A DNA stretch of 64,000 nt from contig JANSYN010000006.1 of the NCBI GenBank assembly GCA_024742415.1, positions 124,001-188,000 on the forward strand, in the 5' to 3' direction. This DNA comes from Gammaproteobacteria bacterium. GTDB lineage: Bacteria; Pseudomonadota; Gammaproteobacteria; Pseudomonadales; Halieaceae. Numbering within the stretch: the stretch's first letter is position 1; every line of letters starts with the position of its first letter. Under the pieces are notes generated by a model. The model worked only from the letters and a program-made list of their open reading frames with translations, was not told where the DNA came from and did no database searches. Shown in pieces: positions 28,352-36,643 of this stretch. A program made the translations under genes and the position numbers.

Positions 28352-28372
28352 TTGCCACCGCAGGCGTGGCAA
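28352..28372. promoter_or_regulatory. Inverted repeat, candidate operator 2 (palindromic repeat copy 2)
   Basis: TTGCCAC (28352-28358) and GTGGCAA (28366-28372) form perfect 7-bp arms around a 7-base spacer. Its centre is 23 bp from the first palindrome, about two helical turns. The same GCCACCGCAGGCG core recurs at 27950. Confidence 0.5.
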
Positions 28373-28406
28373 CAATAAGGCCCGACGTCAGCAAGACCTA
28401 GTCATC

Positions 28407-29222
28407 ATGCAGCAGCCCATAGCAGACAATTTCCAATCCGCATGCCGCCACTGGCGCCGACTGCGCAAGCTGTCGCAACTTGACCTGGCACTGGCTGCAA
28501 ATGTTTCCCAGCGTCATATTAGCTGGCTGGAAACAGGGCGCAGCCAGCCCAGTCGTGACATGGTCATTCGTCTCGCCGAGGCGCTGGCGATTCCGCTGCG
28601 TGAACGCAATGTACTGCTGCAGTGTGCAGGATTCGCTGCAATTTACCGGGAAACGGCACTGCAAGATCCGCAAATGACTCCGGTGCTGAGCGCACTCAAG
28701 CAGGTGCTGCACCACCACGACCCACTACCTGCCGTGGTGGTTGATCGCATGTGGAACATCACCATGCGCAACTCGGCAGCTGAACTGATGCTCGCACTGA
28801 GTCCACATGGCCAGCACCTGCAGGCCCAGGAGGCGCAGCACAACCACATGATCAACCTGCTGGAGCTCACGCTTCACCCGCATGGTCTGCGCCGCCACAT
28901 CACGAACTGGGAGCAGGCGGCAACCGCCCTCATTCGCCGCCTGCAAACGGAAGCACTGGCCTCGGGCGACCCAGCGCAAATGGCACGCTTCCAGGCGCTG
29001 CAGACATTGGCAGGGGCTGTTGATTCACCGGATATGCTAGGCGCCGGACTGCTGCCGGTACTGCCCATGGAAATGGACATAGACGGAGTCGCACTGAAAC
29101 TGTTCTCCGTGATCTCCACCTTCGGCACGCCACAGGACATCACCACCGACGAGCTGCGCATTGAAGCTTTCTACCCAGCCGATGACGCGACCGCAGCGTT
29201 TTTTACCGCCAGCGCAGCGTGA
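28407..29222 (+). CDS. XRE-family transcriptional regulator with MmyB-like ligand domain
   Basis: This 271-residue protein has an N-terminal helix-turn-helix of the Xre type (residues about 8-62: LRKLSQLDLALAANVSQRHI, SWLETGRSQPSRDMVIRLAEAL). A larger domain with PAVVVDRMWNITMRN, NLLELTLHPHGLRRHI and TLGAP-like FGTPQDITTDELRIEAFYP segments is typical of MmyB-like regulators that bind a small ligand, perhaps a fatty acid. ATG 28407 is chosen because the family starts there; the frame opens at 28341. It probably controls itself and the divergent small membrane protein through the two palindromes. Confidence 0.85.
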   Translation: MQQPIADNFQSACRHWRRLRKLSQLDLALAANVSQRHISWLETGRSQPSRDMVIRLAEALAIPLRERNVLLQCAGFAAIYRETALQDPQMTPVLSALKQVLHHHDPLPAVVVDRMWNITMRNSAAELMLALSPHGQHLQAQEAQHNHMINLLELTLHPHGLRRHITNWEQAATALIRRLQTEALASGDPAQMARFQALQTLAGAVDSPDMLGAGLLPVLPMEMDIDGVALKLFSVISTFGTPQDITTDELRIEAFYPADDATAAFFTASAA

Positions 29223-29332
29223 TCCTGTGGGAAAGGAACGCTTTTCACCAAGACAAAACGGAGCGCTATCGTAAGCTTCAAGATGCATTAGAAACGCTCG
29301 CATTCCACTAGTTCGCAATTTGATAACTGCGG

Positions 29333-30769
29333 CTAGTTGTTGTTCGCTTGCCTCTCGAGGCGGGATTCCATCAGATAGAGCGTTCGGTGTGTAGCCTCGA
29401 TAGCAATCTTCTCGTGAATGCGAAAACTCCGCTCAAAGGCACTCTCAAAGCCTGTTTCGTTGTACTCAGAAAATATATCGGTTCGCGCAGACATGAGGCG
29501 TTCGGTTTGACTGTCGTCCTTAGGGACGAACTCAATGATCAACCAGCGGCACCGTTCTGCAAAAAAAATCGCCACCTCATCGAGAGGCAAATTGTTACTG
29601 ATCGCAAGATGGTGAATTAGAGCTAGCGCGAGGATTACATCGGCGCCACATCTGTCTGCAAAACTCATTCGCTCGCTGTTTGCCCAGCCGACTGCGGGCG
29701 AAGGCGTAGTCAGATCAAGCTCAAGTGGCAGTATGTTCTTGGGTCCGTGCTGCGTGAGGTGTCTGTAGTTTGAATCAACAGCGTTTGCATCGACGTCCTG
29801 CGAAACTACGTATGCACCATATTTTGCAGCGACACGACTGTAGTGCCCATTGTTTGATCCAAGATCCTGAATTAATCGAATCGTTCCAGTCACCTTGCCA
29901 AGGAATGTTTCAAGAAGTTCTGCCTTATGGCTTGCGGCGCGCGATGAGTAGTTGGTCCGGTCATAGTAGTTTTTCCACTCGGTATCAAATGATGCAGGGT
30001 GTTGTTTTCTCACCGCGGCCTCCAGAGATTCCAGAAGAGCAAGTAGATGTGCTTTCGGGAGGATGCCAACATTTTTGCGAGCTTTTGAAGACTTGTCCGC
30101 GCTGTGATCTGCGTAATGCGCCTGCGCTCTGGCATGAAGGTGTAGGTGAGATAGCAACGAGTAGTGAAGCCATGTTTTTCCAGGAAGGAGCTTGCTGGCC
30201 AGATCCAGTGGTATGCCATCAATGTACGCCAGAGCTAGTTTCCTCAAGCGGTGCTCTTTATGGGCGGCGACCGCAAGTGGGGCAAGAAAATGCTGGCAGA
30301 ACTGCCTGTATGCAACCCAGGGCTTACCATCTTGGTATCGCTCGAAAGAAAGCGTGTCGATAAAAATGGGACTGCAGCCGTCGAACTGTACATTAAAAGC
30401 TGACGCATCTTTCAAACTGTAGCCATACTGCAGCGCCATGCGTTGCACGGAGAGCGTTAGAAGTGCCGCATCCTTGAGTTGCTGGAAGCTCCACTCATAC
30501 GGATAGCTAATGTATGGCAATTCGCGCGGCTGTAGGATACAACCTGATCCAGTTCTACCACGAGGATCTTGTACTTCGATGTGCTCAATGAGCCACTGTT
30601 TGTCTACTAAACACTGATACAAGCCGCAATCTACGAAACCCCGGTACTCCGCCTCTGCCTTTTCGTTCACCTGCCGATAGAGAATATTATCAAAAACAAA
30701 GACATACCCTGCTGGGTCGCGAAAGGAGGAGGCGTCCGCGCCTGAGGGGAATCTGTTAAGCCGGGTCAA
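29333..30769 (-). CDS. SAM-dependent methyltransferase, NoeA-like
   Basis: This 478-residue protein has an N-terminal half with FRDPAGYVFVFDNILYRQV and a C-terminal class I methyltransferase domain with motif I DLGSNNGHYSRVA near residue 300 and later ADVILALALIHHL. The two-part layout resembles proteins annotated as nodulation protein NoeA; a role in modifying a surface glycan is inferred. The start is TTG at 30769, overlapping the TGA of the upstream gene, with GAGGAAG in front. The gene is lower in G+C than most of the window. Confidence 0.75.
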   Translation of the reverse strand: MTRLNRFPSGADASSFRDPAGYVFVFDNILYRQVNEKAEAEYRGFVDCGLYQCLVDKQWLIEHIEVQDPRGRTGSGCILQPRELPYISYPYEWSFQQLKDAALLTLSVQRMALQYGYSLKDASAFNVQFDGCSPIFIDTLSFERYQDGKPWVAYRQFCQHFLAPLAVAAHKEHRLRKLALAYIDGIPLDLASKLLPGKTWLHYSLLSHLHLHARAQAHYADHSADKSSKARKNVGILPKAHLLALLESLEAAVRKQHPASFDTEWKNYYDRTNYSSRAASHKAELLETFLGKVTGTIRLIQDLGSNNGHYSRVAAKYGAYVVSQDVDANAVDSNYRHLTQHGPKNILPLELDLTTPSPAVGWANSERMSFADRCGADVILALALIHHLAISNNLPLDEVAIFFAERCRWLIIEFVPKDDSQTERLMSARTDIFSEYNETGFESAFERSFRIHEKIAIEATHRTLYLMESRLERQANNN

Positions 30770-31005
30770 TCGGGTGCTTCCTCCGAGCGCTGTTTCGAGT
30801 TCTCTGCCTCGTCTTCGGGGTTTTCCTTACTTCGACCAAAGAAGCGTAGCAGACGGTACCAGTAATGCTTTAGTGTTACGGCAGCCAAGGCTACGGCTGC
30901 CACCACTCCCTGTATCAGCATGCTGCCGGTGCCAGGATCAAGGTAGGCCTGGCCGGTGGAAGGGAGCAACAAAATCAACAGAACAATCAGGTGAGAAGTT
31001 ATCAT
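30766..31005 (-). CDS. Small YLDPGTGS membrane protein
   Basis: This 79-residue protein has an N-terminal signal or anchor helix, the motif AYLDPGTGSMLIQ near residue 20, a second helix and a charged tail rich in Glu, Lys and Ser. The YLDPGTGS motif recurs in small proteins near NoeA-like methyltransferases and sulfatase-family enzymes, to my knowledge without assigned function. It overlaps the methyltransferase start by 4 bases, which points to coupled translation. Confidence 0.75.
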   Translation of the reverse strand: MITSHLIVLLILLLPSTGQAYLDPGTGSMLIQGVVAAVALAAVTLKHYWYRLLRFFGRSKENPEDEAENSKQRSEEAPD

Positions 31006-31180
31006 AGAGGCAAGACTCGAAGTGAGTGCAGGCAGTTTGGGCAGCGTTGATTCTAACCGCTTACTGATTGGTCGTATATGCCACGGGGACCTGCAAGGCC
31101 ATGCAAACCGGGGTGCGGAAATTATTGAGAACTTGGATCAGGGTTAGACGCCTGCCTTGTCAAGCTGCCTCTGGGCGCAC

Positions 31181-31246
31181 CCAGCCCTGATGCCCTATCC
31201 AAACCAAATGCAAACGTTGGATAGGCGGAAGCAGCATCAGGACTGG
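31181..31246. repeat. 66-bp imperfect inverted repeat
   Basis: CCAG-C-CCTGATGC (31181-31193) pairs with GCATCAGG-A-CTGG (31234-31246) with one mismatch. Inside it, CTATCCAA (31195-31202) pairs with TTGGATAG (31217-31224). The two stems are separated by an uneven internal loop (1 versus 9 bases). It lies in the 254-base gap between the small YLDPGTGS gene and the sulfatase-family gene. There is no T-run. Confidence 0.65.
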
Positions 31247-31259
31247 TTGTCACCGCAAC

Positions 31260-33347
31260 TCAATATAGACGCACAGCGCCTCTGGACGACATATCACTGG
31301 TGTCGTATACCTCAATTACAGACTTACTGTCGCTGGCGCAATCCTCTCCAATGAAGGCGACAAACACTTCCTCTACCTGACTGTTAGCGTAGCTTCTGGT
31401 TACAGCGCATATTTCCCCATCGACGGCGACAGCCAGCGGTCGATATTGCAAACTCTTCTCGACGCTCACTAGTGAACCAGTAAGTGCCCAGGGCGCCCCG
31501 TTAGCCGCTTTGCGTGTGTCCAATGATACAGTAGGGGTAACGCCAGAATGGCGCGCCATTGGTAGCGCTGTTGTGGGTTGGCCGATAAGTGCATTGTTTG
31601 GCCCCATGCGGTATAAGCGGTCATTCGAACCACCCTCCCCAAACCACCTTAGCTTGGTATGCAGTAGATCTTCATACTCACGAAGCTCGCTCTCAGGGAT
31701 ATGTCTTACTTGCGCGCGAGATCTTCTACTCTGCAAGTGAACGGTGCGATGTGCTTTCGGTTGTGCTGACGTGTCCAAAGCGGATAATCCATCAACTTTC
31801 CATGGCAAGTCGATGTGCAAGAGGTCTGCAATGGTCGGAAGGATATCGACAGTTTCTACAACCCGGTCACTGATTTTGCCTTCGCGCTGCCCAGGGGCCT
31901 TGACAAAAAGCGGTACTCGCAGAATATCTGCCATATTCTTTTCGGTGATCGGTCGCCTGCTGTCTTGAGTGCGAAAGCTAACACCATGATCAGATGTAAC
32001 AACGATAAGGGCATCATCAAAAATCCCTTGTTTTTCCAACCTGTTAATCAAATCGCCCAGAAGGGTATCTACGTAACCAAGTTGCAATAGATGGCGCTGA
32101 TACCCCTGTTTGACCGGCCAATGATGAATGCCCCACCATTCACCCTTTACACCGGGCACACCGTATAACCCTTTTGCCTGTAATGTGTATTCATTGCCGT
32201 TGGGAAGGTATTGCCATGGTAAATGTGGCAGTAGCACGTGTAAGAAATAGAAACCCGGATCATCGCGAGAATGTATTGCGTCAACGAAAGTGTTGAACCA
32301 CCCAACGCGCGAGTTCCAAAGCTTGTTCAGGCGTCGGGATCGTTGCTCCGAGGGCGTCAGGTGCTGATTGGCAAAGTTCCGCCAGCCTTGCGTAATATCG
32401 GGAAGCTGCCCTCGCATACCCTCAGGTACGACAATGTGTGCGTAAACAACGGCGAGATCCTGAAACAGCAATGTCAAGCGCGTGCCAGACAGCTCATGTC
32501 GCGGACAGAGCTTCAGCGGACAAACACGGGTATAGGTTTCGTAGACGTGCATGTCATAGCTCCCACCAAGTAAAGTGAATACGCTGCGTTCCACTTCACC
32601 TCGGTGTTTCGAGCTACTAGGGTAAGTCCCAGTCATGATAGCGGGAATTGCACCGGCGACGGTATCATCCGAAACAGTGGTTGCATTACGAAACCACCAT
32701 GCGCGATTCGCCAAGCGAGCAAAATTGGGATACCGCTGGTTATCAATGTTACGTGCTTGGTCCAGCAAGGAAGAAAGCGGCAGTTCATCCAGCACCAGCA
32801 TTACCACTGGGGCGGTGGCGTCAACCTGATCGAGCACAAGGGCGTTGCGCTCGGGAAAAAGCTGCGCATTAACAGAGGGGCTTAGGACGAAAATTGCAGG
32901 GAACAGGAGGACTGTGACAACAAGCACACTAAGAATAGACTGCACTAACCTGAATTTTAGTAACAATACGCAAAACAATACGGCCAAGCATCCAGCGCTA
33001 GTCAGTGCCAGCCAGGCTGACTGATTGAACAGATCGTTTACAAGCGGAAGAAAGCATAGCGTGAACAAAGTAACTATCAAAACACAGTAAACGACTTCCT
33101 GTACCCGTCTTCCGAATACTCTGGCCAATGCAGTCAGAAGTATGAGCAGTGCTGGAATACCCAGAGAGAGTACCCCGATCATTAGAATGAGGTCTGGCCG
33201 CTCAGTGTGGTGAGCGGTGAAAAACTCTGGCGCACCGGCTAGCAAATGATAGAGCGGCTGCGCCAATGCAAATGAGCAAAGCGCAAACAGATGTATCGCG
33301 CGCTGACTAAATGTCATTTTCTCGACTGAAAGCATACTGGGAATCAC
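31260..33347 (-). CDS. Membrane-anchored sulfatase-family enzyme
   Basis: This 695-residue protein has about five membrane helices in the first 190 residues, then an extracytoplasmic alkaline-phosphatase-superfamily domain. Metal-site landmarks are VMLVLDELPLSS, the TTVSDDTVAGAIPAIMTGTYP segment with a possible Thr/Ser nucleophile, FYFLHVLLPHLPWQYLP, and VVTSDHGVSFR. The layout resembles LTA-synthase or phosphoethanolamine-transferase relatives that move phospho-groups onto surface polymers; true sulfatase activity is less likely because the CxPxR formylglycine motif is absent. It heads the low-G+C cassette. Confidence 0.78.
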   Translation of the reverse strand: MIPSMLSVEKMTFSQRAIHLFALCSFALAQPLYHLLAGAPEFFTAHHTERPDLILMIGVLSLGIPALLILLTALARVFGRRVQEVVYCVLIVTLFTLCFLPLVNDLFNQSAWLALTSAGCLAVLFCVLLLKFRLVQSILSVLVVTVLLFPAIFVLSPSVNAQLFPERNALVLDQVDATAPVVMLVLDELPLSSLLDQARNIDNQRYPNFARLANRAWWFRNATTVSDDTVAGAIPAIMTGTYPSSSKHRGEVERSVFTLLGGSYDMHVYETYTRVCPLKLCPRHELSGTRLTLLFQDLAVVYAHIVVPEGMRGQLPDITQGWRNFANQHLTPSEQRSRRLNKLWNSRVGWFNTFVDAIHSRDDPGFYFLHVLLPHLPWQYLPNGNEYTLQAKGLYGVPGVKGEWWGIHHWPVKQGYQRHLLQLGYVDTLLGDLINRLEKQGIFDDALIVVTSDHGVSFRTQDSRRPITEKNMADILRVPLFVKAPGQREGKISDRVVETVDILPTIADLLHIDLPWKVDGLSALDTSAQPKAHRTVHLQSRRSRAQVRHIPESELREYEDLLHTKLRWFGEGGSNDRLYRMGPNNALIGQPTTALPMARHSGVTPTVSLDTRKAANGAPWALTGSLVSVEKSLQYRPLAVAVDGEICAVTRSYANSQVEEVFVAFIGEDCASDSKSVIEVYDTSDMSSRGAVRLY

Positions 33348-33520
33348 GCTGAAGATTTTGGAACTATGCTAGCAAAGTCCGTTGATACTAGCTGTACTGT
33401 CGATCACAGTTCCTGGTTAGACTTTGCTGCCCAATACGCTACTATTTTCTACGCTAGAAACTGAAGCATTGACACTGGTTGAACAGGTGAGAATGCATCT
33501 TTGCACGCCACCTTAGGCAC

Positions 33521-33545
33521 AAAAAAGGGGCCGATAGCCCCTTTA
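33521..33545 (-). terminator. Rho-independent terminator of the peroxiredoxin gene
   Basis: On the minus strand AAAGGGGC and GGCCCCTTT pair around a short loop and are followed by a T-run. It lies about 30 bases downstream of the peroxiredoxin stop. Confidence 0.85.
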
Positions 33546-33575
33546 GTTCACTCTGACATCTATGCAAACCGGCGC

Positions 33576-34142
33576 CTAGCCGACAAACGACACCGACGGT
33601 TTGGCAACGCCACCTGACTCTTCACCCTTGAGATAGGCCATCATGGTGTCCGCATCTGACACCTCGAAGGGGTCTACCGGGCAGTTGTCGCCGAATTCCG
33701 GCTCGACGAACATTTTCTCGATGTGGCCATCGTCAACCAGCATCGAATAACGCCAGGAACGCATGCCAAAGCCGAGGTTGGATTTGTCGACCAGCATACC
33801 CATCTTGCGGGTGAACTCACCCGAGCCGTCCGGCAGCAGGAAAATGTTCTTGTTGCCGACGTGCTTGCCCCACTGGAACATCACGAACGCGTCGTTGACA
33901 GAAACACAGATGATTTCGTCGATCCCCTGGGCGCGAAACTCCTCATACAGCTCGTCATAACGCGGCAGGTGATTCGAAGAGCAGGTGGGGGTGAAAGCGC
34001 CGGGCAGCGAAAACACCACCACTCGCTTGCCGCCGAACAGGTCGGCGGTTGATTTGTCTTCCCAGCGGTAGGGATTGTCGCCCTCTACGGACTCATCGCG
34101 AACGCGGGTTTTGAAAACAACTTCAGGTACTGTGTCTCTCAT
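33576..34142 (-). CDS. Peroxiredoxin of the Prx5 type
   Basis: This 188-residue thiol peroxidase has the peroxidatic motif PGAFTPTC (Cys54) and a further cysteine, Cys154, in [17 protein letters not shown]. The latter segment is typical of the bacterial Prx5 group that in some species is fused to glutaredoxin. Here the protein stops about 30 residues after it with no glutaredoxin domain. It reduces hydrogen peroxide or organic peroxides in the cytoplasm. TGGAGG precedes the ATG. The gene is monocistronic with its own terminator. Confidence 0.9.
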   Translation of the reverse strand: MRDTVPEVVFKTRVRDESVEGDNPYRWEDKSTADLFGGKRVVVFSLPGAFTPTCSSNHLPRYDELYEEFRAQGIDEIICVSVNDAFVMFQWGKHVGNKNIFLLPDGSGEFTRKMGMLVDKSNLGFGMRSWRYSMLVDDGHIEKMFVEPEFGDNCPVDPFEVSDADTMMAYLKGEESGGVAKPSVSFVG

Positions 34143-34266
34143 TGCTTGGTGCCTCCATACATTGGGAATTGGGTCAGGAACAGGACTATCCTAGCCCAGG
34201 CGTCTTGATAACTAAAATTAAACATAAGTATTGATATGATTGCATTTTGCAATTAGCGTCGGCGCG

Positions 34267-35607
34267 CTATTGTGCCGTCGCCTCAACCCAGTTGCCATGA
34301 AAGCCGTACGGCACGCGTTGCGGTAGCTGGACACGGGCGATCGGACCCGCTGTGAAATCCTGAGCCGCCAGAATGACAACTTCACTGACGTGACTGGCGC
34401 TGTCATAGACGTAGGACATCAGCCAGCCGTCGTCCTCGCTTGCCGCGCTTGAGCGCGGCACGAATACCGCCTCCATGAAATTGCGCGACGGGCCTTCATC
34501 GTACACTTCCTTGCGGCCTTCCTGCAGGTCGTGCTTGATAAGGCCACCAAAGGCGAAGCCTTCTTCCACCATAACGCTGTAGCCATAGCGGTGCTGCGCC
34601 CCGGTGAGGCGTTCGTCTATGCGCGGAAACTCCTGACCCTGGTCATCCAGGCGCTGCTCACTGACGCGTGGCTGTCGCGGATCGATGGTCCAGCGGTCCA
34701 GCGTGGCGATGCCTTCATTGGGGCCATGCTTGTCCGTTGCAAACATGCGCGGATGGCGCACCACATCCAGCACCACGCGGCCCTGCGCATCCTCAAAACC
34801 ATTCATGGGATGAAACACATAACAGGGGTCAACCTCATGCCAGGTGATATCCGCCGCTCTTCCGGCGCGCGGCAGCAACCCTACCCGGGCTCCGTAGTCA
34901 TCGCTCCAGCGATAGGGAAACGGCTCTCCAGCGACAGCGGCTTCCATGTTCATCAACACTGGCAGGTCCAGCACGATGAAATAGTTGGGCGTTATCATGC
35001 AGTCATGCACCATGGGCTGGCCCGGCAGGGGAATGTTTTCCGCACGCGTCACCACACCTTCGCGGGACACAACCACATGTTGCACATAGTCCCAGAAGGG
35101 TGAATAAACGGCGCTATGAACTTCACCTGTCGCCGGATCGAGATGCGGGTGCGCAGACAAGCCGCCCGGCAGGGTGCCGCCAAAGTTGGTACGCGCAACC
35201 GTGTTGAGATCGGCATCCAGAACGACAGGAAGATTACCGCCCTCCACCAACGCCAAACGCTGCCCCGCATGATAAACAATATTGGTGTTGGCAACGCCGT
35301 TACCCAGTTGTAGCGGGTTGGTCGGGCCCGGTACCGGCGCGCCGCCGCGCGCGGCGACCAGTTCATCGTCCATCACGAAACGGCTGCGATACCAATCGGC
35401 ACGACCCTCTCGTAACTGCACGCCATGCACCATGCCATTGCCCAGAAACCAGTGGTGGCTGGCCGGGTCCGCGGCAATGGGATTGGGGCCGATACGCAAC
35501 AACTGACCGTTGAGCTCAGCGGGAATCTGGCCGGTCACCGCGAGCTGCGTTACCGACACTTCTTCTTCAATCGGGGCAAAATTGCCGCTGAGATAAGGAT
35601 TGTTCAT
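34267..35607 (-). CDS. Carotenoid oxygenase family protein
   Basis: This 446-residue protein has the beta-propeller of carotenoid cleavage oxygenases. The four iron-ligand histidines sit in SAHPHLDP, MVHDCMITPNYFIV, CYVFHPMNGFED and the C-terminal YGFHGNWV. NGQLLRIGPNP and HWFLGNGMVHG are family hallmarks at the N-terminus. Members cleave carotenoids, stilbenes or lignin-derived phenolics; the substrate is not clear. The outer-membrane protein gene lies 69 bases upstream on the same strand and may be cotranscribed. Confidence 0.9.
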   Translation of the reverse strand: MNNPYLSGNFAPIEEEVSVTQLAVTGQIPAELNGQLLRIGPNPIAADPASHHWFLGNGMVHGVQLREGRADWYRSRFVMDDELVAARGGAPVPGPTNPLQLGNGVANTNIVYHAGQRLALVEGGNLPVVLDADLNTVARTNFGGTLPGGLSAHPHLDPATGEVHSAVYSPFWDYVQHVVVSREGVVTRAENIPLPGQPMVHDCMITPNYFIVLDLPVLMNMEAAVAGEPFPYRWSDDYGARVGLLPRAGRAADITWHEVDPCYVFHPMNGFEDAQGRVVLDVVRHPRMFATDKHGPNEGIATLDRWTIDPRQPRVSEQRLDDQGQEFPRIDERLTGAQHRYGYSVMVEEGFAFGGLIKHDLQEGRKEVYDEGPSRNFMEAVFVPRSSAASEDDGWLMSYVYDSASHVSEVVILAAQDFTAGPIARVQLPQRVPYGFHGNWVEATAQ

Positions 35608-35676
35608 GGCTTGTTCTCTACCAAGTGCGGCAACTGCCGTGGGCTACCGGAAGCTGCCATCGATGAAGGTGCTGCG

Positions 35677-36450
35677 TCAGCCTGGCCCGGGAAAGATAAA
35701 CTTGGCGGTCACGCGGAAGGTGTTTTCTGGAACAATGCGGCTGTCTTCCAGGTTGTATTCGTATTCACCGCTGATCTGCACCGGCAGTTCACCGAAACGC
35801 ACCAGCTTGACCAGCTTGAGCCCAATGGGCAGGCTCGCCCAGCGGTTGTTTTCCCAGTCGTAGGTCACAGACATTTCTGACGTTCCCAGTGCCCAGCCAT
35901 TGCCAAGCGACTTGTTGAAAATGGGCTGGAAAACACTCACGTTGACGTCTTCGCGGCCCTGTTCGGCATCAAGACTGAAAATGTTCTGGTTGAACACGCC
36001 CAGTAACATGCCGGGAAACTGCGACACGAAACCAAAGGCAGGGCCCAGACCCCAGTTCTCGGCGCCGCGTTTCTCGCCACCGGTAGGCAAAAGCCCAACC
36101 GCGCCAACGCCCCAGCGGCCCCAGTCCTGGTCGAAGGTCACAAGATCAAAGACGGTCATGTCTGCGATGCCGCTGCTGCCCGACGGGCTATCGGTCACAT
36201 ACGGCGCAGTCACGCGAAAGATATGGTTTTGCTCAGCCAGCGTGAAGGGCACCGCCGAGCGCAATACCACCGAGTTCGCCTCTTCACCGCTGAGGTTGTG
36301 ATAGTCGGCGGTGTACCAGTCTGCCACCTGTACGTTCATGAGGCTGGCCGTTGGATCGTTTGCAGCCTGCTCCAGCGCCTGTTCCTGGGCGAACGTCACT
36401 GCTGACAGCAAACCCAGTTGCGCCACCAGCAGCGCTTGTATCGTCTTCAT
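35677..36450 (-). CDS. Predicted outer-membrane beta-barrel protein
   Basis: This 257-residue protein has a signal peptide (about residues 1-22, ending TFA) and alternating amphipathic strands with many aromatic residues, such as WGRWGVGAVGLLPTG and GNGWALGTSEMSVTYDW. The NDPTASLMNVQVADWY start of the mature part recalls barrel proteins often labelled neuromedin U or phenol-degradation MetA-like. It probably forms a channel or surface barrel. ATG 36450 has AAGGA at 8-base spacing; an ATG at 36459 overlaps that site. It is upstream of the carotenoid oxygenase. Confidence 0.7.
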   Translation of the reverse strand: MKTIQALLVAQLGLLSAVTFAQEQALEQAANDPTASLMNVQVADWYTADYHNLSGEEANSVVLRSAVPFTLAEQNHIFRVTAPYVTDSPSGSSGIADMTVFDLVTFDQDWGRWGVGAVGLLPTGGEKRGAENWGLGPAFGFVSQFPGMLLGVFNQNIFSLDAEQGREDVNVSVFQPIFNKSLGNGWALGTSEMSVTYDWENNRWASLPIGLKLVKLVRFGELPVQISGEYEYNLEDSRIVPENTFRVTAKFIFPGPG

Positions 36451-36643
36451 ACCGGTCATCCTTTATGTCACGCTCGAAAAGATTGCAGCCCTTCTACCGC
36501 GCTTCAGACTGCCGGCCCTTCGCTGCGGCCTGAAAGAAGTGGCGCGGTGCAACTGCGCCAGGTGGGTATCGTGCCCTGCTACTTCTGTCCTGCTACTTGT
36601 GCTCTGCGGCTTATGCCCTGCAAGTTCGGCAAGCACCATCGCA

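Noticed and set aside
31181-31246. Integron attC site
   Set aside because: The ends lack the RYYYAAC and GTTRRRY core sites and no integrase gene is near.
36480-36600. Possible hairpin and CCTGCTACTT direct repeat downstream of the outer-membrane protein start
   Set aside because: The stem is weak and the two repeats are short; no function can be supported.
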